Assembly (NCBI GenBank): GCA_944384725.1
Contig: CALWUJ010000009.1
Coordinates: 1-64,000, forward strand
DNA length: 64,000 nt
Direction of reading: 5' to 3'
From: an uncultured Agathobaculum sp.
GTDB lineage: Bacteria > Bacillota > Clostridia > Oscillospirales > Butyricicoccaceae
How positions within the stretch are numbered: the stretch's first letter is position 1; each line of letters opens with the position of its first letter. Below, in pieces: positions 48,191 through 55,939 of the stretch. A program made the translations under genes and the position numbers. The notes under the pieces are model-generated. The model made no database searches and was not told the DNA's origin. It saw only the letters and a program-made list of their open reading frames with translations.

Positions 48191-48333
48191 GCTTTCTCCG
48201 CCGCAACCGCGCCGCCTTCATCACCTTGGCGGTCGCCATACTGTTTCTGGCGCAGGGCGTACTGCGCGAGGAAACGCAGATCGTGTTCCGTAAGGCGGTC
48301 AATATCTGCATGGAGTGTATCGGCCTTGGGTAA
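48187..48333 (+). CDS. CXXC-containing membrane miniprotein
   Basis: 48 residues: MSFLRRNRAAFITLAVAILF is one membrane span, and the tail has NICMECIGLG with a CxxC pair. It overlaps its upstream neighbour (ATGA) and its last codons overlap the start of the next gene by eight bases, so the three are co-translated. It resembles the small CXC/CXXC proteins annotated beside TlpA genes in Clostridia (CD1871A-like). Function unknown. Confidence 0.75.
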   Translation: MSFLRRNRAAFITLAVAILFLAQGVLREETQIVFRKAVNICMECIGLG

Positions 48334-49195
48334 GCTGCGCGAACACATCCGTACCTGGGTGCAGCTGCTTTTTGCCGCGCTGACAAACGGCTACGCCGCC
48401 GGTTTTGCCAACGGCACCATTTACAAAGGCGCAAGCAAGCTGGTTTGCGTCCCCGGACTGAACTGCTATTCCTGCCCGGGCGCACTCGGTTCCTGTCCGA
48501 TCGGCTCGTTTCAGGCCGTCATCACCAGCCGCACGAACAAATTCACCTTTTATGTGATCGGTTTTCTGCTGCTGTTTGGCGCATTGTTCGGCAGACTGGT
48601 CTGCGGCTGGCTGTGTCCGTTTGGGTTGGTGCAGGATCTGCTGCACAAGATCCCCTTTCCCAAAAAGTTGCGCCGTCTGCCGGGCGACCGCGTGCTTAAA
48701 TACCTGAAATATATCATTTTGATCGGGTTTGTCATTGTTTTGCCGCTCACCGTGCTGGATATCGTAGGACAGGGCCAGCCTTGGTTCTGCAAATATATCT
48801 GCCCGTCCGGCACCTTGTTTGCCGGTATTCCGCTGATCGCATCCAACCCGCCGCTGCGCGCGGCACTCGGTTGGCTGTTCACATGGAAAATGGCGATTCT
48901 GGTCGTGCTGCTGGTGTTGAGCGTGGCGGTGTACCGCCCGTTCTGCCGCTATCTGTGTCCGCTCGGCGCGATTTACGGCTTATTTAACCCAATTGCACTG
49001 TACCGCTTCCGCATTGATGCGGAGAAATGCACGCAGTGCGGCGCATGCCGTCATGCCTGCAAGCTGGATATTTCGGTTTGGGAAACGCCCAACAGCGCGG
49101 AATGCATCCGCTGCGGCGATTGCCGGCGCGCCTGTCCACGTGGCGCCATTGATACGGTCAATCCCTGCCCCGTGAAGCGGAAAAAAGACGCTTAA
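48326..49195 (+). CDS. membrane 4Fe-4S ferredoxin-type protein (NapH/YccM-like)
   Basis: 289 residues from TTG 48326. Five or six membrane helices with CxxxCP clusters on loops (GLNCYSCPGALGSCPIG, CGWLCPFG, CKYICPSG, CRYLCPLG) and two C-terminal [4Fe-4S] motifs (CTQCGACRHAC, CIRCGDCRRAC). It likely moves electrons across the membrane to the exported thioredoxin-like protein. Last gene of the triad. Confidence 0.85.
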   Translation: MGKLREHIRTWVQLLFAALTNGYAAGFANGTIYKGASKLVCVPGLNCYSCPGALGSCPIGSFQAVITSRTNKFTFYVIGFLLLFGALFGRLVCGWLCPFGLVQDLLHKIPFPKKLRRLPGDRVLKYLKYIILIGFVIVLPLTVLDIVGQGQPWFCKYICPSGTLFAGIPLIASNPPLRAALGWLFTWKMAILVVLLVLSVAVYRPFCRYLCPLGAIYGLFNPIALYRFRIDAEKCTQCGACRHACKLDISVWETPNSAECIRCGDCRRACPRGAIDTVNPCPVKRKKDA

Positions 49196-49237
49196 ATCCG
49201 CTGCGCGCATTTTTTCATCGCAGGGAGAGAAAGATAA

Positions 49238-49267
49238 TTGTCAACCTCTGTTGCATCGTGGTATAAT
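49238..49267 (+). promoter_or_regulatory. promoter of the Sfp-type gene
   Basis: TTGTCA (49238-49243), 18-base spacer, TATAAT (49262-49267). Confidence 0.8.
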
Positions 49268-49326
49268 AGGTATATCATGTATGGCAACGCATCCAACCAA
49301 CACGCAAATCTTTAGGGGGAATTTTC

Positions 49327-49983
49327 TTGACTGCTGTATATGCCATTCCGGTATCCGCCGTGAATCCGGACGACGGCGCATCGCGCGCCAGACTGTCCCG
49401 CGGCCGTCTGGAACAGATAGACCGGCGCCACGGCACAGCTAGAGCGCAGGGCTTTGCGGCATCGCTCTTGCTGGAATATGCGGTCTCGCAGCAGTTTCCC
49501 TGGGTGGTTCATCCGCTTGCGATTTCGATTGCCGAAGGCGGAAAGCCCTATCTGGTTTCCGAGCCCGGCATTCATTTCAGCCTGTCCCACTCGGGGGACT
49601 GGGCTGTGTGCGCGCTCAGCGACCATCCGGTCGGTGTGGACATTGAGCGCTGCGAGCCGGGACGGCGCGACATTGCCTCCCGCTTTTTCCATCGCGAGGA
49701 GGTGCGGTACCTCAACACGGTTCTGCCCTCTGCGCGGGATGACGCATTCTATAAACTCTGGACGCTCAAGGAGAGCTTTGTCAAATCCACCGGACGCGGC
49801 CTTGACCTGCCGCTGCGCAGCTTTTGGGTGGATATTCATCGGATGCCGCCGCGGCTGGATTGCGCGGAGGTCACCGGGAATTATTCGCTGTTCCTGCCCG
49901 AATTTGCTGACCGGGATTACCGCCTTGCGGTCTGTGTGGAGCAGGCGGGCGCAGAGCAGCCGCTGCTGCACATCATGAAATAA
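49327..49983 (+). CDS. 4'-phosphopantetheinyl transferase (Sfp type)
   Basis: 218 residues from TTG 49327 (TAGGGGGAA upstream). GGKPYLVSEPGIHFSLSHSGDW, VGVDIERCEP (Mg ligands) and FYKLWTLKESFVKSTGRGL are the three Sfp motifs. It transfers phosphopantetheine from CoA to carrier proteins. No NRPS or PKS gene is near, so the target is unknown. Confidence 0.92.
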   Translation: MTAVYAIPVSAVNPDDGASRARLSRGRLEQIDRRHGTARAQGFAASLLLEYAVSQQFPWVVHPLAISIAEGGKPYLVSEPGIHFSLSHSGDWAVCALSDHPVGVDIERCEPGRRDIASRFFHREEVRYLNTVLPSARDDAFYKLWTLKESFVKSTGRGLDLPLRSFWVDIHRMPPRLDCAEVTGNYSLFLPEFADRDYRLAVCVEQAGAEQPLLHIMK

Positions 49984-49995
49984 TCTATGCAAATG

Positions 49996-50025
49996 AAAAG
50001 GACGATGCATCTGCATCGTCCTTTT
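49996..50025. terminator. bidirectional terminator
   Basis: A 14-bp perfect stem (49996-50009 with 50012-50025) with A and T runs on both sides, between convergent genes. Confidence 0.9.
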
Positions 50026-50027
50026 TC

Positions 50028-50288
50028 TTATGCCTTTTTCTGTTCATATGCCATGCGAACCGCAGTTGCCAGCTGGTCAGAACAGCTGGTGCCCTTGCCG
50101 CCGCAGGAAATGCCCTTGAAATAGCCTTCGATCTGCTCGACGGTCATGCCCTCGACCACGCGGCTGATGGCCTGTAAGTTGCCGTTGCAGCCGCCCTGAA
50201 AGGAAACGTTGTGTACTTTGTCCCCCTCCATATCGAAGGAGATCCGCATGGGGCAGACCCCGCGCGGCTTGTAATCAAAATGCTGCAT
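50028..50288 (-). CDS. TSCPD-domain protein (TIGR03905 type)
   Basis: 86 residues from ATG 50288. YKPRGVCPMRISFDMEGDKVHNVSFQGGCNGNLQAISRVV and the C-terminal GISCGGKGTSCSDQLA place it in the stand-alone TSCPD family, related to the C-terminus of B12-dependent ribonucleotide reductase. The cysteines may bind metal; function unknown. Last gene of a three-gene minus-strand operon. Confidence 0.8.
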   Translation of the reverse strand: MQHFDYKPRGVCPMRISFDMEGDKVHNVSFQGGCNGNLQAISRVVEGMTVEQIEGYFKGISCGGKGTSCSDQLATAVRMAYEQKKA

Positions 50289-50305
50289 TGTGCTTATTAT
50301 CCTCC

Positions 50306-51010
50306 TCACAGCAGCGTGCGGATATAGTCCGCCGCCTGCTCAAATGTTTCCGCTTCATAGTACGGACGGTCGTCCTGCGGTGGCGGAAGTTTGGTCCAGT
50401 TGAGCCAGACCCCCGCGATGCCGACGTCCATCGCGCCCTGTATGTCGTGCCGGAAGTTATCGCCTACCATCGCGGCCTCACCCGGCAGACAGCCGCACTT
50501 TTGCAGCGCCAGCCAGAAAATCGGCGCGCCCGGCTTATCCATGCCGGCCTCTTCGCTCGCAACCAGGTAGTCGACCTGATCGGCAAGACCGAGATGCTCC
50601 AGCTTTTCCATCTGGATATCCGCCAGCATATCCGTGCATACCGCGGTTTTAACGCCTGCCTGCCGCAAATCGGCCAGCAGCTCGGTCACGCCCGGGCGCA
50701 GCTCCATTTTTTCCAGCACGGCATCCCAGTAGACGCGGTGCGCCTGACGGGAATAGCGGATGGCGTTGCAGCCCAGCCGCTCAAGTGCGCCCTGCGCGAA
50801 CAGCACGCGGTCATGTACCGGCGGCATGCCGGGCTGCTGCCGTCCCAGCCGATGGCGGTTTGCGTGAAACGCCTGCAAAAACGTATCGCCGGGGATGCCC
50901 AGCGTTTCCTCTGCCCAGATGGCAAGGCGTTCATATGCATATGCGTCGCAGGCTCCGAAACTGCTGTAAAATGTGTCATCCAGATCGAAAAATACTGCTT
51001 TTAGTCCCAT
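50306..51010 (-). CDS. HAD-IA family hydrolase
   Basis: 234 residues from ATG 51010 (GAGGGATTT upstream). Motif I VFFDLDDTFYSS, motif II CTDM (about 120), motif III Lys in GMDKPGAPIF and motif IV MVGDNFRHDIQGA. Similar enzymes act on nucleotides or sugar phosphates; substrate unknown. It sits between the TSCPD and UPF0340 genes with 17- and 7-base gaps. Confidence 0.88.
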   Translation of the reverse strand: MGLKAVFFDLDDTFYSSFGACDAYAYERLAIWAEETLGIPGDTFLQAFHANRHRLGRQQPGMPPVHDRVLFAQGALERLGCNAIRYSRQAHRVYWDAVLEKMELRPGVTELLADLRQAGVKTAVCTDMLADIQMEKLEHLGLADQVDYLVASEEAGMDKPGAPIFWLALQKCGCLPGEAAMVGDNFRHDIQGAMDVGIAGVWLNWTKLPPPQDDRPYYEAETFEQAADYIRTLL

Positions 51011-51017
51011 AAATCCC

Positions 51018-51578
51018 TCACAGAAGTTTTTCGTTATACACCGCGCGGCTGCCGCCGACAAATTTGGCGCGACGGCGTGCGCAGAGCAGCATGGCCTCGC
51101 CAATGTGCTTGACCTCGATGCGCAGCGGTACGACCACCGGCTTGATGTGCATGCCGATCAGCGTTCCGCCGATGTCCATGCCCGCGGATGCGGACTGCTT
51201 GAGGGTTTCGACTGCGACCGGGTCGGCAAACCGCTTGTAAGCGGTCGTTGCGAACGAACCGCCCGCCTTGGGCTGCGGGATGACGTTGACCTCATCCAGC
51301 CCAAACCGTTCGTACGCAGCGCGTTCAACCACCAATGCGCGGTTGAGGTGTTCGCAGCACTGCGCGGCAAGGTAGATATCGCGTTCGTGCAGGACACTGT
51401 AAATGCCCTCGAATATCGCCTCTGCCACCTCGACGCTGGAATGCGTGCCGATCTTCTCGCCGCATACTTCGCTCGACGAGCAGCCGACCACAAACAAATC
51501 CCCGGCGCGCAGCTTTGCCGCGTCACATACCTGTGCCGCTGCTTTTGCGCTCTGTTCTCTGATTTCAGAAAGCTCCAT
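51018..51578 (-). CDS. UPF0340/TIGR01440 family protein (YwlG-like)
   Basis: 186 residues. LRAGDLFVVGCSSSEVCGEKIG, CEHLNRALVVER and the C-terminal SADMDIGGTLIGMH-type segment (SAGMDIGGTLIGMHIKPVVVP) are family signatures. Function unknown. Start behind GGAGGC, with a TATACT -10 (about 51604-51609 on the minus strand) just upstream. Confidence 0.88.
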   Translation of the reverse strand: MELSEIREQSAKAAAQVCDAAKLRAGDLFVVGCSSSEVCGEKIGTHSSVEVAEAIFEGIYSVLHERDIYLAAQCCEHLNRALVVERAAYERFGLDEVNVIPQPKAGGSFATTAYKRFADPVAVETLKQSASAGMDIGGTLIGMHIKPVVVPLRIEVKHIGEAMLLCARRRAKFVGGSRAVYNEKLL

Positions 51579-51649
51579 GTTTCATGCCTCCTTTGATAGT
51601 TACAGTATACCACAGTTTATCCATGCTTTCACCGTCTTTTTTCCTGCGG

Positions 51650-51657
51650 CATACATT
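51650..51657 (+). promoter_or_regulatory. possible sporulation (sigma-E/K-like) -10 of cotJ
   Basis: CATACATT about 48 bases before cotJA matches the sigma-E/sigma-K -10 pattern. The -35 area is not convincing, so this is suggestive only. No vegetative promoter is visible. Confidence 0.3.
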
Positions 51658-51704
51658 GAAATTGAGGCGAGCCCTCAAACCGACAAACAAGGAGCAACTT
51701 GCAT

Positions 51705-51902
51705 ATGAATACGACCAATCCTTCGGGCGATCAGGCGCTGCCTGCGGACAGCATTGATCCCCGTCTGCTTGCGCTTGCCATGGCATTTGTGCCGGCGCAA
51801 AGCTTTGATACGCCGTATGAACCCGCGCTGGCTTTCAGCCGCGGCACGATTTTTCCGGCGCTCGATAAACCTTTCCTCGGAGAGGAGGCCGTTCCGCAAT
51901 GA
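51705..51902 (+). CDS. cotJA: spore coat associated protein CotJA
   Basis: 65 residues from ATG 51705 (AAGGAG upstream). LALAMAFVPAQSFDTPYEPALAFSRGTIFPALDKPF is the CotJA core. It is needed with CotJC for a mother-cell coat or germination-related structure in Bacillus. It overlaps cotJB by four bases. Confidence 0.93.
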   Translation: MNTTNPSGDQALPADSIDPRLLALAMAFVPAQSFDTPYEPALAFSRGTIFPALDKPFLGEEAVPQ

Positions 51903-52156
51903 CCGAACGCGAAAAACTGCTCAGCCGTGTACGCATGTATGATTTTGCGCTGGTGGATGTCATCCAGTACCTTGACGGACACCCGAAGAATGCTGCGGCG
52001 CTGGCCTATTACAGCAAAATGCGCACCGCTTTCGACAAGGCAGCAGCCGAATATGAGGATGCTTTCGGCCCTCTGACCGCACGCGAGGTGGATACCCGCG
52101 TTGGCAATTGGCGCTGGATCGACGACCCGTGGCCGTGGGAAGGAGAGGATAACTAA
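51899..52156 (+). CDS. cotJB: spore coat protein CotJB
   Basis: 85 residues: LLSRVRMYDFALVDVIQYLDGHPKNAAALAYY is the CotJB signature, with a WDDPWPWE-like end (IDDPWPWEGED). It overlaps cotJC by one base. Confidence 0.94.
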   Translation: MTEREKLLSRVRMYDFALVDVIQYLDGHPKNAAALAYYSKMRTAFDKAAAEYEDAFGPLTAREVDTRVGNWRWIDDPWPWEGEDN

Positions 52157-52815
52157 TGTGGTCATACGATAAACGCTTACAATATCCCGTCAAAATCAAA
52201 AATCCCAACCCGCAGACGGCAAAAATTGTCATTACACAACTTGGCGGACCGGATGGTGAAATTGGTGCGGCGATGCGATACCTCAACCAGCGCTACACCA
52301 TGCCGTACAAGGAGGGCAAGGCGATCCTGACAGACATCGGCACAGAAGAACTTGCTCATCAAGAGATGATTGCAGCAATTGTCTATCAGCTGACCCGCAA
52401 TCTGACGCCTGAACAGATCAAGGAGGGCGGCTTTGAAGCATACTTCGTCGATCACACGACCGGCATTTATCCGCAGTCTGCTGCCGGCGTTCCGTTTACG
52501 GCTGCCGCATTGCAAAGCAAGGGTGATCCGATCACGGATTTGTTTGAGGATCTGGCGGCCGAGCAGAAGGCGCGCACGACGTATGACAATCTGCTGCGCC
52601 TGATCGATGACCCGGATGTACGCGAACCGATCAAGTTCCTGCGTGCACGCGAAATCGTGCATTTCCAGCGCTTCGGCGATGCGCTGCGCGTGGTACAGGA
52701 TCATCTGGACAGCAAAAACTACTATGCGTTCAACCCGGCAATCGACCTGCGCAAATCTGCACGTAAAACCGCGGCGTCTGCGGAAACGGATACTGCCGCA
52801 GTTTCGGAGCAGTGA
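52156..52815 (+). CDS. cotJC: spore coat protein CotJC (manganese-catalase family)
   Basis: 219 residues. Ferritin-like di-manganese fold with ligands in GGPDGEIGAAMRYL, IGTEELAHQEMIAAI (ExxH) and KFLRAREIVHFQRFG (ExxH). The complete cotJABC operon indicates a spore-forming lineage. The last 25 residues are low-complexity. Confidence 0.95.
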   Translation: MWSYDKRLQYPVKIKNPNPQTAKIVITQLGGPDGEIGAAMRYLNQRYTMPYKEGKAILTDIGTEELAHQEMIAAIVYQLTRNLTPEQIKEGGFEAYFVDHTTGIYPQSAAGVPFTAAALQSKGDPITDLFEDLAAEQKARTTYDNLLRLIDDPDVREPIKFLRAREIVHFQRFGDALRVVQDHLDSKNYYAFNPAIDLRKSARKTAASAETDTAAVSEQ

Positions 52816-52854
52816 GAAGCAGAAACGGGATGTAAAGCTAAAATAGCGGCTCAA

Positions 52855-52888
52855 AAAAGGGTGCTGACAGCATGGTCAGCACCCTTTT
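52855..52888 (+). terminator. intrinsic terminator after cotJC
   Basis: A 13-bp perfect stem (52855-52867 with 52876-52888) with A/T flanks. Confidence 0.9.
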
Positions 52889-52959
52889 GGCTAAAAATAG
52901 GGAAGTTTTCTTGTGCAGGTGATTTTCGGAAAGAATACAATTTTCGTGTTGCATTGGTG

Positions 52960-53001
52960 TTGGCAGAGCAGCATCGACAAACTATAATGAACATTGTTCA
53001 T
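52960..53001 (+). promoter_or_regulatory. tetR promoter and operator
   Basis: TTGGCA (52960-52965), 17-base spacer, TATAAT (52983-52988). A 15-base palindrome ATGAAC-ATT-GTTCAT (52987-53001) overlaps the -10 and start point, an ideal place for autorepression. The core TGAAC-N3-GTTCA recurs at 53612-53624. Confidence 0.75.
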
Positions 53002-53018
53002 ATTGGGGTGATTATTAG

Positions 53019-53576
53019 ATGAATGCCATTGTGACATCAAAAGAGGAAATCCTGAAAACGAGTCGGGAGTTGATGCAGCGGCAGGGCTGGTCGGCAGTCA
53101 ATATCCGTTCGGTGGCAGCGGCTTGCGGTGTTTCGGTCGGATCTATTTATAACTATTTTTCATCCAAAACAGAGCTGATCGGCACCATCGTGGAAAGCAT
53201 CTGGTGTGAGATTTTTCATCGTCCGGAGGATGAGGCGGCCTTTCAGGATATTCAGGTATGCATTGAATGGATGTATGAGCGCATGGAATATGGCTGCAAG
53301 CGATATCCCGGTTTTTTCGTGATGCACTCCTTAGGGTTCATGCAGGAGGATAAACCGGACGGCAGGCGGCGGATGCAGCAAACCCAGCAGCACATTCTGG
53401 ATGGATTGTGCACGGTTTTGAAGCGTGATGCCAAGATTCGCCCGGATGCTTTTGATGAGCGATTTACGGCAGAAAAGTTTGCAGAGGTGCTGTTCACCCT
53501 GATGCTGTCCACGCTGCAGCGGCAGGAGCATGACCCATCGGTCGTTTTGGAAATCGTTCGCAGGACGCTCTATTGA
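53019..53576 (+). CDS. TetR/AcrR family transcriptional regulator
   Basis: 185 residues. N-terminal helix-turn-helix (about 8-52: GWSAVNIRSVAAACGVSVGSIYNYFSSKTELIGTI), then a helical ligand domain without recognisable specificity. The palindromes in front of it and of the next gene suggest it represses both. Confidence 0.9.
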   Translation: MNAIVTSKEEILKTSRELMQRQGWSAVNIRSVAAACGVSVGSIYNYFSSKTELIGTIVESIWCEIFHRPEDEAAFQDIQVCIEWMYERMEYGCKRYPGFFVMHSLGFMQEDKPDGRRRMQQTQQHILDGLCTVLKRDAKIRPDAFDERFTAEKFAEVLFTLMLSTLQRQEHDPSVVLEIVRRTLY

Positions 53577-53611
53577 TCCATTCCGTTCGGGAATGGTTTT
53601 GTGCCGCAAAC

Positions 53612-53624
53612 TGAACTATGTTCA
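53612..53624 (+). promoter_or_regulatory. second TGAAC-N3-GTTCA operator
   Basis: TGAACTATGTTCA, the same half-sites as 52988-53000, 20 bases before the next ATG and overlapping the area just ahead of its AAAGGATG ribosome-binding site. Confidence 0.6.
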
Positions 53625-53644
53625 AATGAAAGGATGAAGTAACG

Positions 53645-54310
53645 ATGCAAGCAATGATGGAAACGCTTTTTGATATTGTGTATCTGTGTTCGGTCATCAC
53701 CGTTGGAATTTTGATGATTCGGGACAGCCGGGGCAATCGCCAGTTCCACCTGTTTGGCTGGATGGCTGTGATTTTGGGAACAGGGGATGCCTTTCATCTG
53801 GTGCCGCGTGCGGTGGCGCTTTGCACCACGGGTCTGGAAAACTATACGGCGGCGCTCGGATTTGGAAAGTGTGTTACATCTATTACCATGACCATTTTCT
53901 ATGTGCTGCTCTATTTTGTCTGGCGGCAACGGTATCAAGTCACCGGGCGTGGCGGCTTGACCGCAGCGGTATGCGGTTTGGCAGGCCTGCGCATCATTCT
54001 GTGCCTGATGCCGCAGAATCAGTGGTTGAGCGCGGATGCACCGCTGAGCTGGGGCATTTACCGTAACATCCCCTTTGCGCTTTTGGGGCTGCTGGTGGTT
54101 GTGCTGTTTTATCAGGCAGCGAAAAACCATCAGGACCGTGCGTTCCGCTGGATGTGGCTGACCATCGTATTGAGTTTTGCGTTCTATATTCCGGTGGTTT
54201 TGTGGTCAGATGCAGTGCCTTTGGTCGGCATTCTGATGATCCCCAAGACGTGCGCCTATGTATGGGCGGTGCTGATAGGCTATTTTGCCATGAAACAGGA
54301 GTGCAAATAA
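53645..54310 (+). CDS. membrane protein of unknown function, probable TetR target
   Basis: 221 residues with six or seven predicted membrane helices (about 5-22, 35-57, 75-95, 105-125, 140-158, 170-185, 195-213). No transporter motif is recognised. GILMIRDSRGNRQFHLFGW and IPKTCAYVWAVLIGYF are conserved-looking. Adjacent TetR gene and shared operator suggest an inducible membrane function; the family is unknown to me. Confidence 0.7.
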   Translation: MQAMMETLFDIVYLCSVITVGILMIRDSRGNRQFHLFGWMAVILGTGDAFHLVPRAVALCTTGLENYTAALGFGKCVTSITMTIFYVLLYFVWRQRYQVTGRGGLTAAVCGLAGLRIILCLMPQNQWLSADAPLSWGIYRNIPFALLGLLVVVLFYQAAKNHQDRAFRWMWLTIVLSFAFYIPVVLWSDAVPLVGILMIPKTCAYVWAVLIGYFAMKQECK

Positions 54311-54318
54311 GTAAAAAT

Positions 54319-54350
54319 AAAAGCGGCGTAGCTTAGGCTATGCCGCTTTT
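54319..54350. terminator. bidirectional terminator
   Basis: Stem 54319-54332 with 54337-54350 (one G-T pair) flanked by A and T runs, between convergent genes. Confidence 0.85.
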
Positions 54351-54354
54351 GCAT

Positions 54355-55083
54355 TTAGTTGAGGATTTTGAGGAACAGCTCACGGTTGAACTGATGGTGG
54401 AACTGCTCGATCTGATCGGCAATGCTTTCGCAGCATTGCTTGACCTCCGGATTGGCCGAGCCGTTGGCATTGCGCTCCTTGAAAACGTGCCCCCACTCAG
54501 TCAGGTCGATTTTGAAAATGAAGTTGCTCGGAATGCTCAGCATATACAGACCGCGCTTGACATCCGGGTTGTCCGCCATATCCTCCCGGATGTATCCATT
54601 GACCGCCTTGACGTACTTGACCCCATTGTGCTCGATGGTCTGCGGCACCGCAAGGCCAAGTTCCTGCAAGGCAAGATCGGTCGGCAGGATCTTGTCCTGA
54701 TACCATGCCGACATTTCGTAGGAGAAGGAAGCCAAGCGGGTGCTCGAACGGATAATGCGGTTGTTGAAACGCTTGGCATGTGCGTCCCAGTCGTCCTGAC
54801 CGGCGCGGTGCAGCCCCTCTACGGTGACCGACATATCAATAAAGCGCAGCATGGTCGTGTGCTTCCAGCCCCATTTGGTCAGCTTGTCCATCCAGTCTGC
54901 AAATTCGGCAAAAGCGTCAGCCTGTGCGCTGTCATATTCCCGCAGGCCACCGTCCGCGCGCAGCACCGTGCGGCAAATTTCGCGGATATGCAATTCTTTT
55001 TCGCGCGTCCATGACCGCTTGCTCATAAACATGGAAACGATTGCATCGTCGATGCCCGAAATCTGATTCAAATACGTTTTCAT
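54355..55083 (-). CDS. hypothetical protein, weakly ThyX-like
   Basis: 242 residues from ATG 55083 (GAGGGGA upstream). Helical, hydrophilic and with no signal peptide. KHTTMLRFIDMSVTVEGLHR followed by NNRIIRSSTRLASFSYEMSAWY loosely resembles the order of histidine and arginine motifs in flavin-dependent thymidylate synthases, but the RHRxxS core is not there. I treat the function as unknown. Intact, with its own promoter at 55111-55139. Confidence 0.6.
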   Translation of the reverse strand: MKTYLNQISGIDDAIVSMFMSKRSWTREKELHIREICRTVLRADGGLREYDSAQADAFAEFADWMDKLTKWGWKHTTMLRFIDMSVTVEGLHRAGQDDWDAHAKRFNNRIIRSSTRLASFSYEMSAWYQDKILPTDLALQELGLAVPQTIEHNGVKYVKAVNGYIREDMADNPDVKRGLYMLSIPSNFIFKIDLTEWGHVFKERNANGSANPEVKQCCESIADQIEQFHHQFNRELFLKILN

Positions 55084-55110
55084 CCGAGTTCCCCTCACTT
55101 TTTTACGTTG

Positions 55111-55139
55111 ATTATAGCATGTTTGCCATCGCGTCGCAA
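55111..55139 (-). promoter_or_regulatory. promoter of the 54355-55083 gene
   Basis: On the minus strand TTGCGA (55139-55134), 17-base spacer and TATAAT (55116-55111). Confidence 0.75.
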
Positions 55140-55233
55140 TATCCGACCGAAGAAATCCACACAGGACAGACCGCTCATGCACAAAATACATCGCATGAGC
55201 GGCCTTATCCAGTGCGGGATGCGCTGGGCATGG

Positions 55234-55737
55234 TCAGGCGTTCTCCTGCAGCGCGTCGCGCAGCTTTTCCAGCGCCCGTTTTTCAATGCGCGATACATAA
55301 CTGCGCGAGATGCCGAAGCGTTTTGCGATCTCACGCTGCGGCAGCGGTGCTGCCATGCCGAGACCGTACCGGAGTCGTATGATTTCCCTCTCACGCGGGG
55401 AAAGCGCGGCGGCGAGCGCACGATGCATGGCAAGATAGCGGTCGTGTTCTTCTACTGCGGCAAGCCCGTCATCCTCGCAGCAGATGATGTCCTGCAAAGC
55501 CAGCGCATTGCCGTCGCCGTCGGTTTCGAGCGTGTCGGACAGTGATAATTCTCCCGCGTTTTTCCTCTTTTGCCGGAAGTGCATCAGCAGTTCGTTCTGA
55601 ATGCATTTGGAAGCATAGGTCGCCAGACGGATGCTTTTATCCGCGCGGAAGGTGCTGACTGCTTTGATCAGTCCGATGGTGCCGATGGAAATGAGATCGT
55701 CCTGCTCGGCGCTGGAGGCATAGTATTTCTTTAACTG
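55234..55737 (-). pseudogene. sigK: sigK-like sporulation sigma factor, C-terminal part only
   Basis: 167 codons open from 55737; the codon before is TAA and there is no start before the Met at 55584. Region 2 remains from LKKYYASSAEQDDLISIGTI onward (IGLIKAVSTF, RLATYASKCIQNELLM), and region 4 is complete (REREIIRLRYGL, QREIAKRFGISRSYVSRIEKRALEKL). The pattern LISIGTIGLIKAV and the C-terminus fit SigK better than SigE. Family members carry about 65 more N-terminal residues. The break coincides with the left end of the conjugative element. Confidence 0.85.
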
Positions 55738-55862
55738 TTAAAGCAAAAGACCAATCCGGAGTTACCGGCGCATCCAAGCTGCTGTCAGGCTCTGTGCGGG
55801 TGGATGGGTATAACCGGCATTTGGACATCCTCTATGAGACTAAAATCCTGATATCCAGATAA
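55738..55862 (+). pseudogene. short reading-frame tail at the element end
   Basis: A plus-strand frame runs from the junction to TAA at 55860-55862 (VKAKDQSGVTGASKLLSGSV...). It has no start of its own and crosses the junction into antisense sigK. It may be the 3' end of an element gene whose 5' part lies at the far end and is complete only in the circular form. I do not recognise the family. Confidence 0.4.
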
Positions 55863-55877
55863 TTTTAAGGAAGAATA

Positions 55878-55915
55878 AAGCCCGGAAGTCGTTTAGGAGA
55901 AGGACTTCCGGGCTT
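55878..55915 (+). terminator. hairpin before repA
   Basis: A 13-bp perfect stem (55878-55890 with 55903-55915). Weak T-tract, so termination is uncertain. Confidence 0.5.
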
Positions 55916-55939
55916 CATCTGTCCCAAGGAGGTGATATT

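Noticed and set aside
55180..55204. Hairpin after sigK as a terminator
   Set aside because: The CCGCTCATGC/GCATGAGCGG stem is strong, but it has a 12-base loop and no T-run on either strand. It is recorded only as structure.
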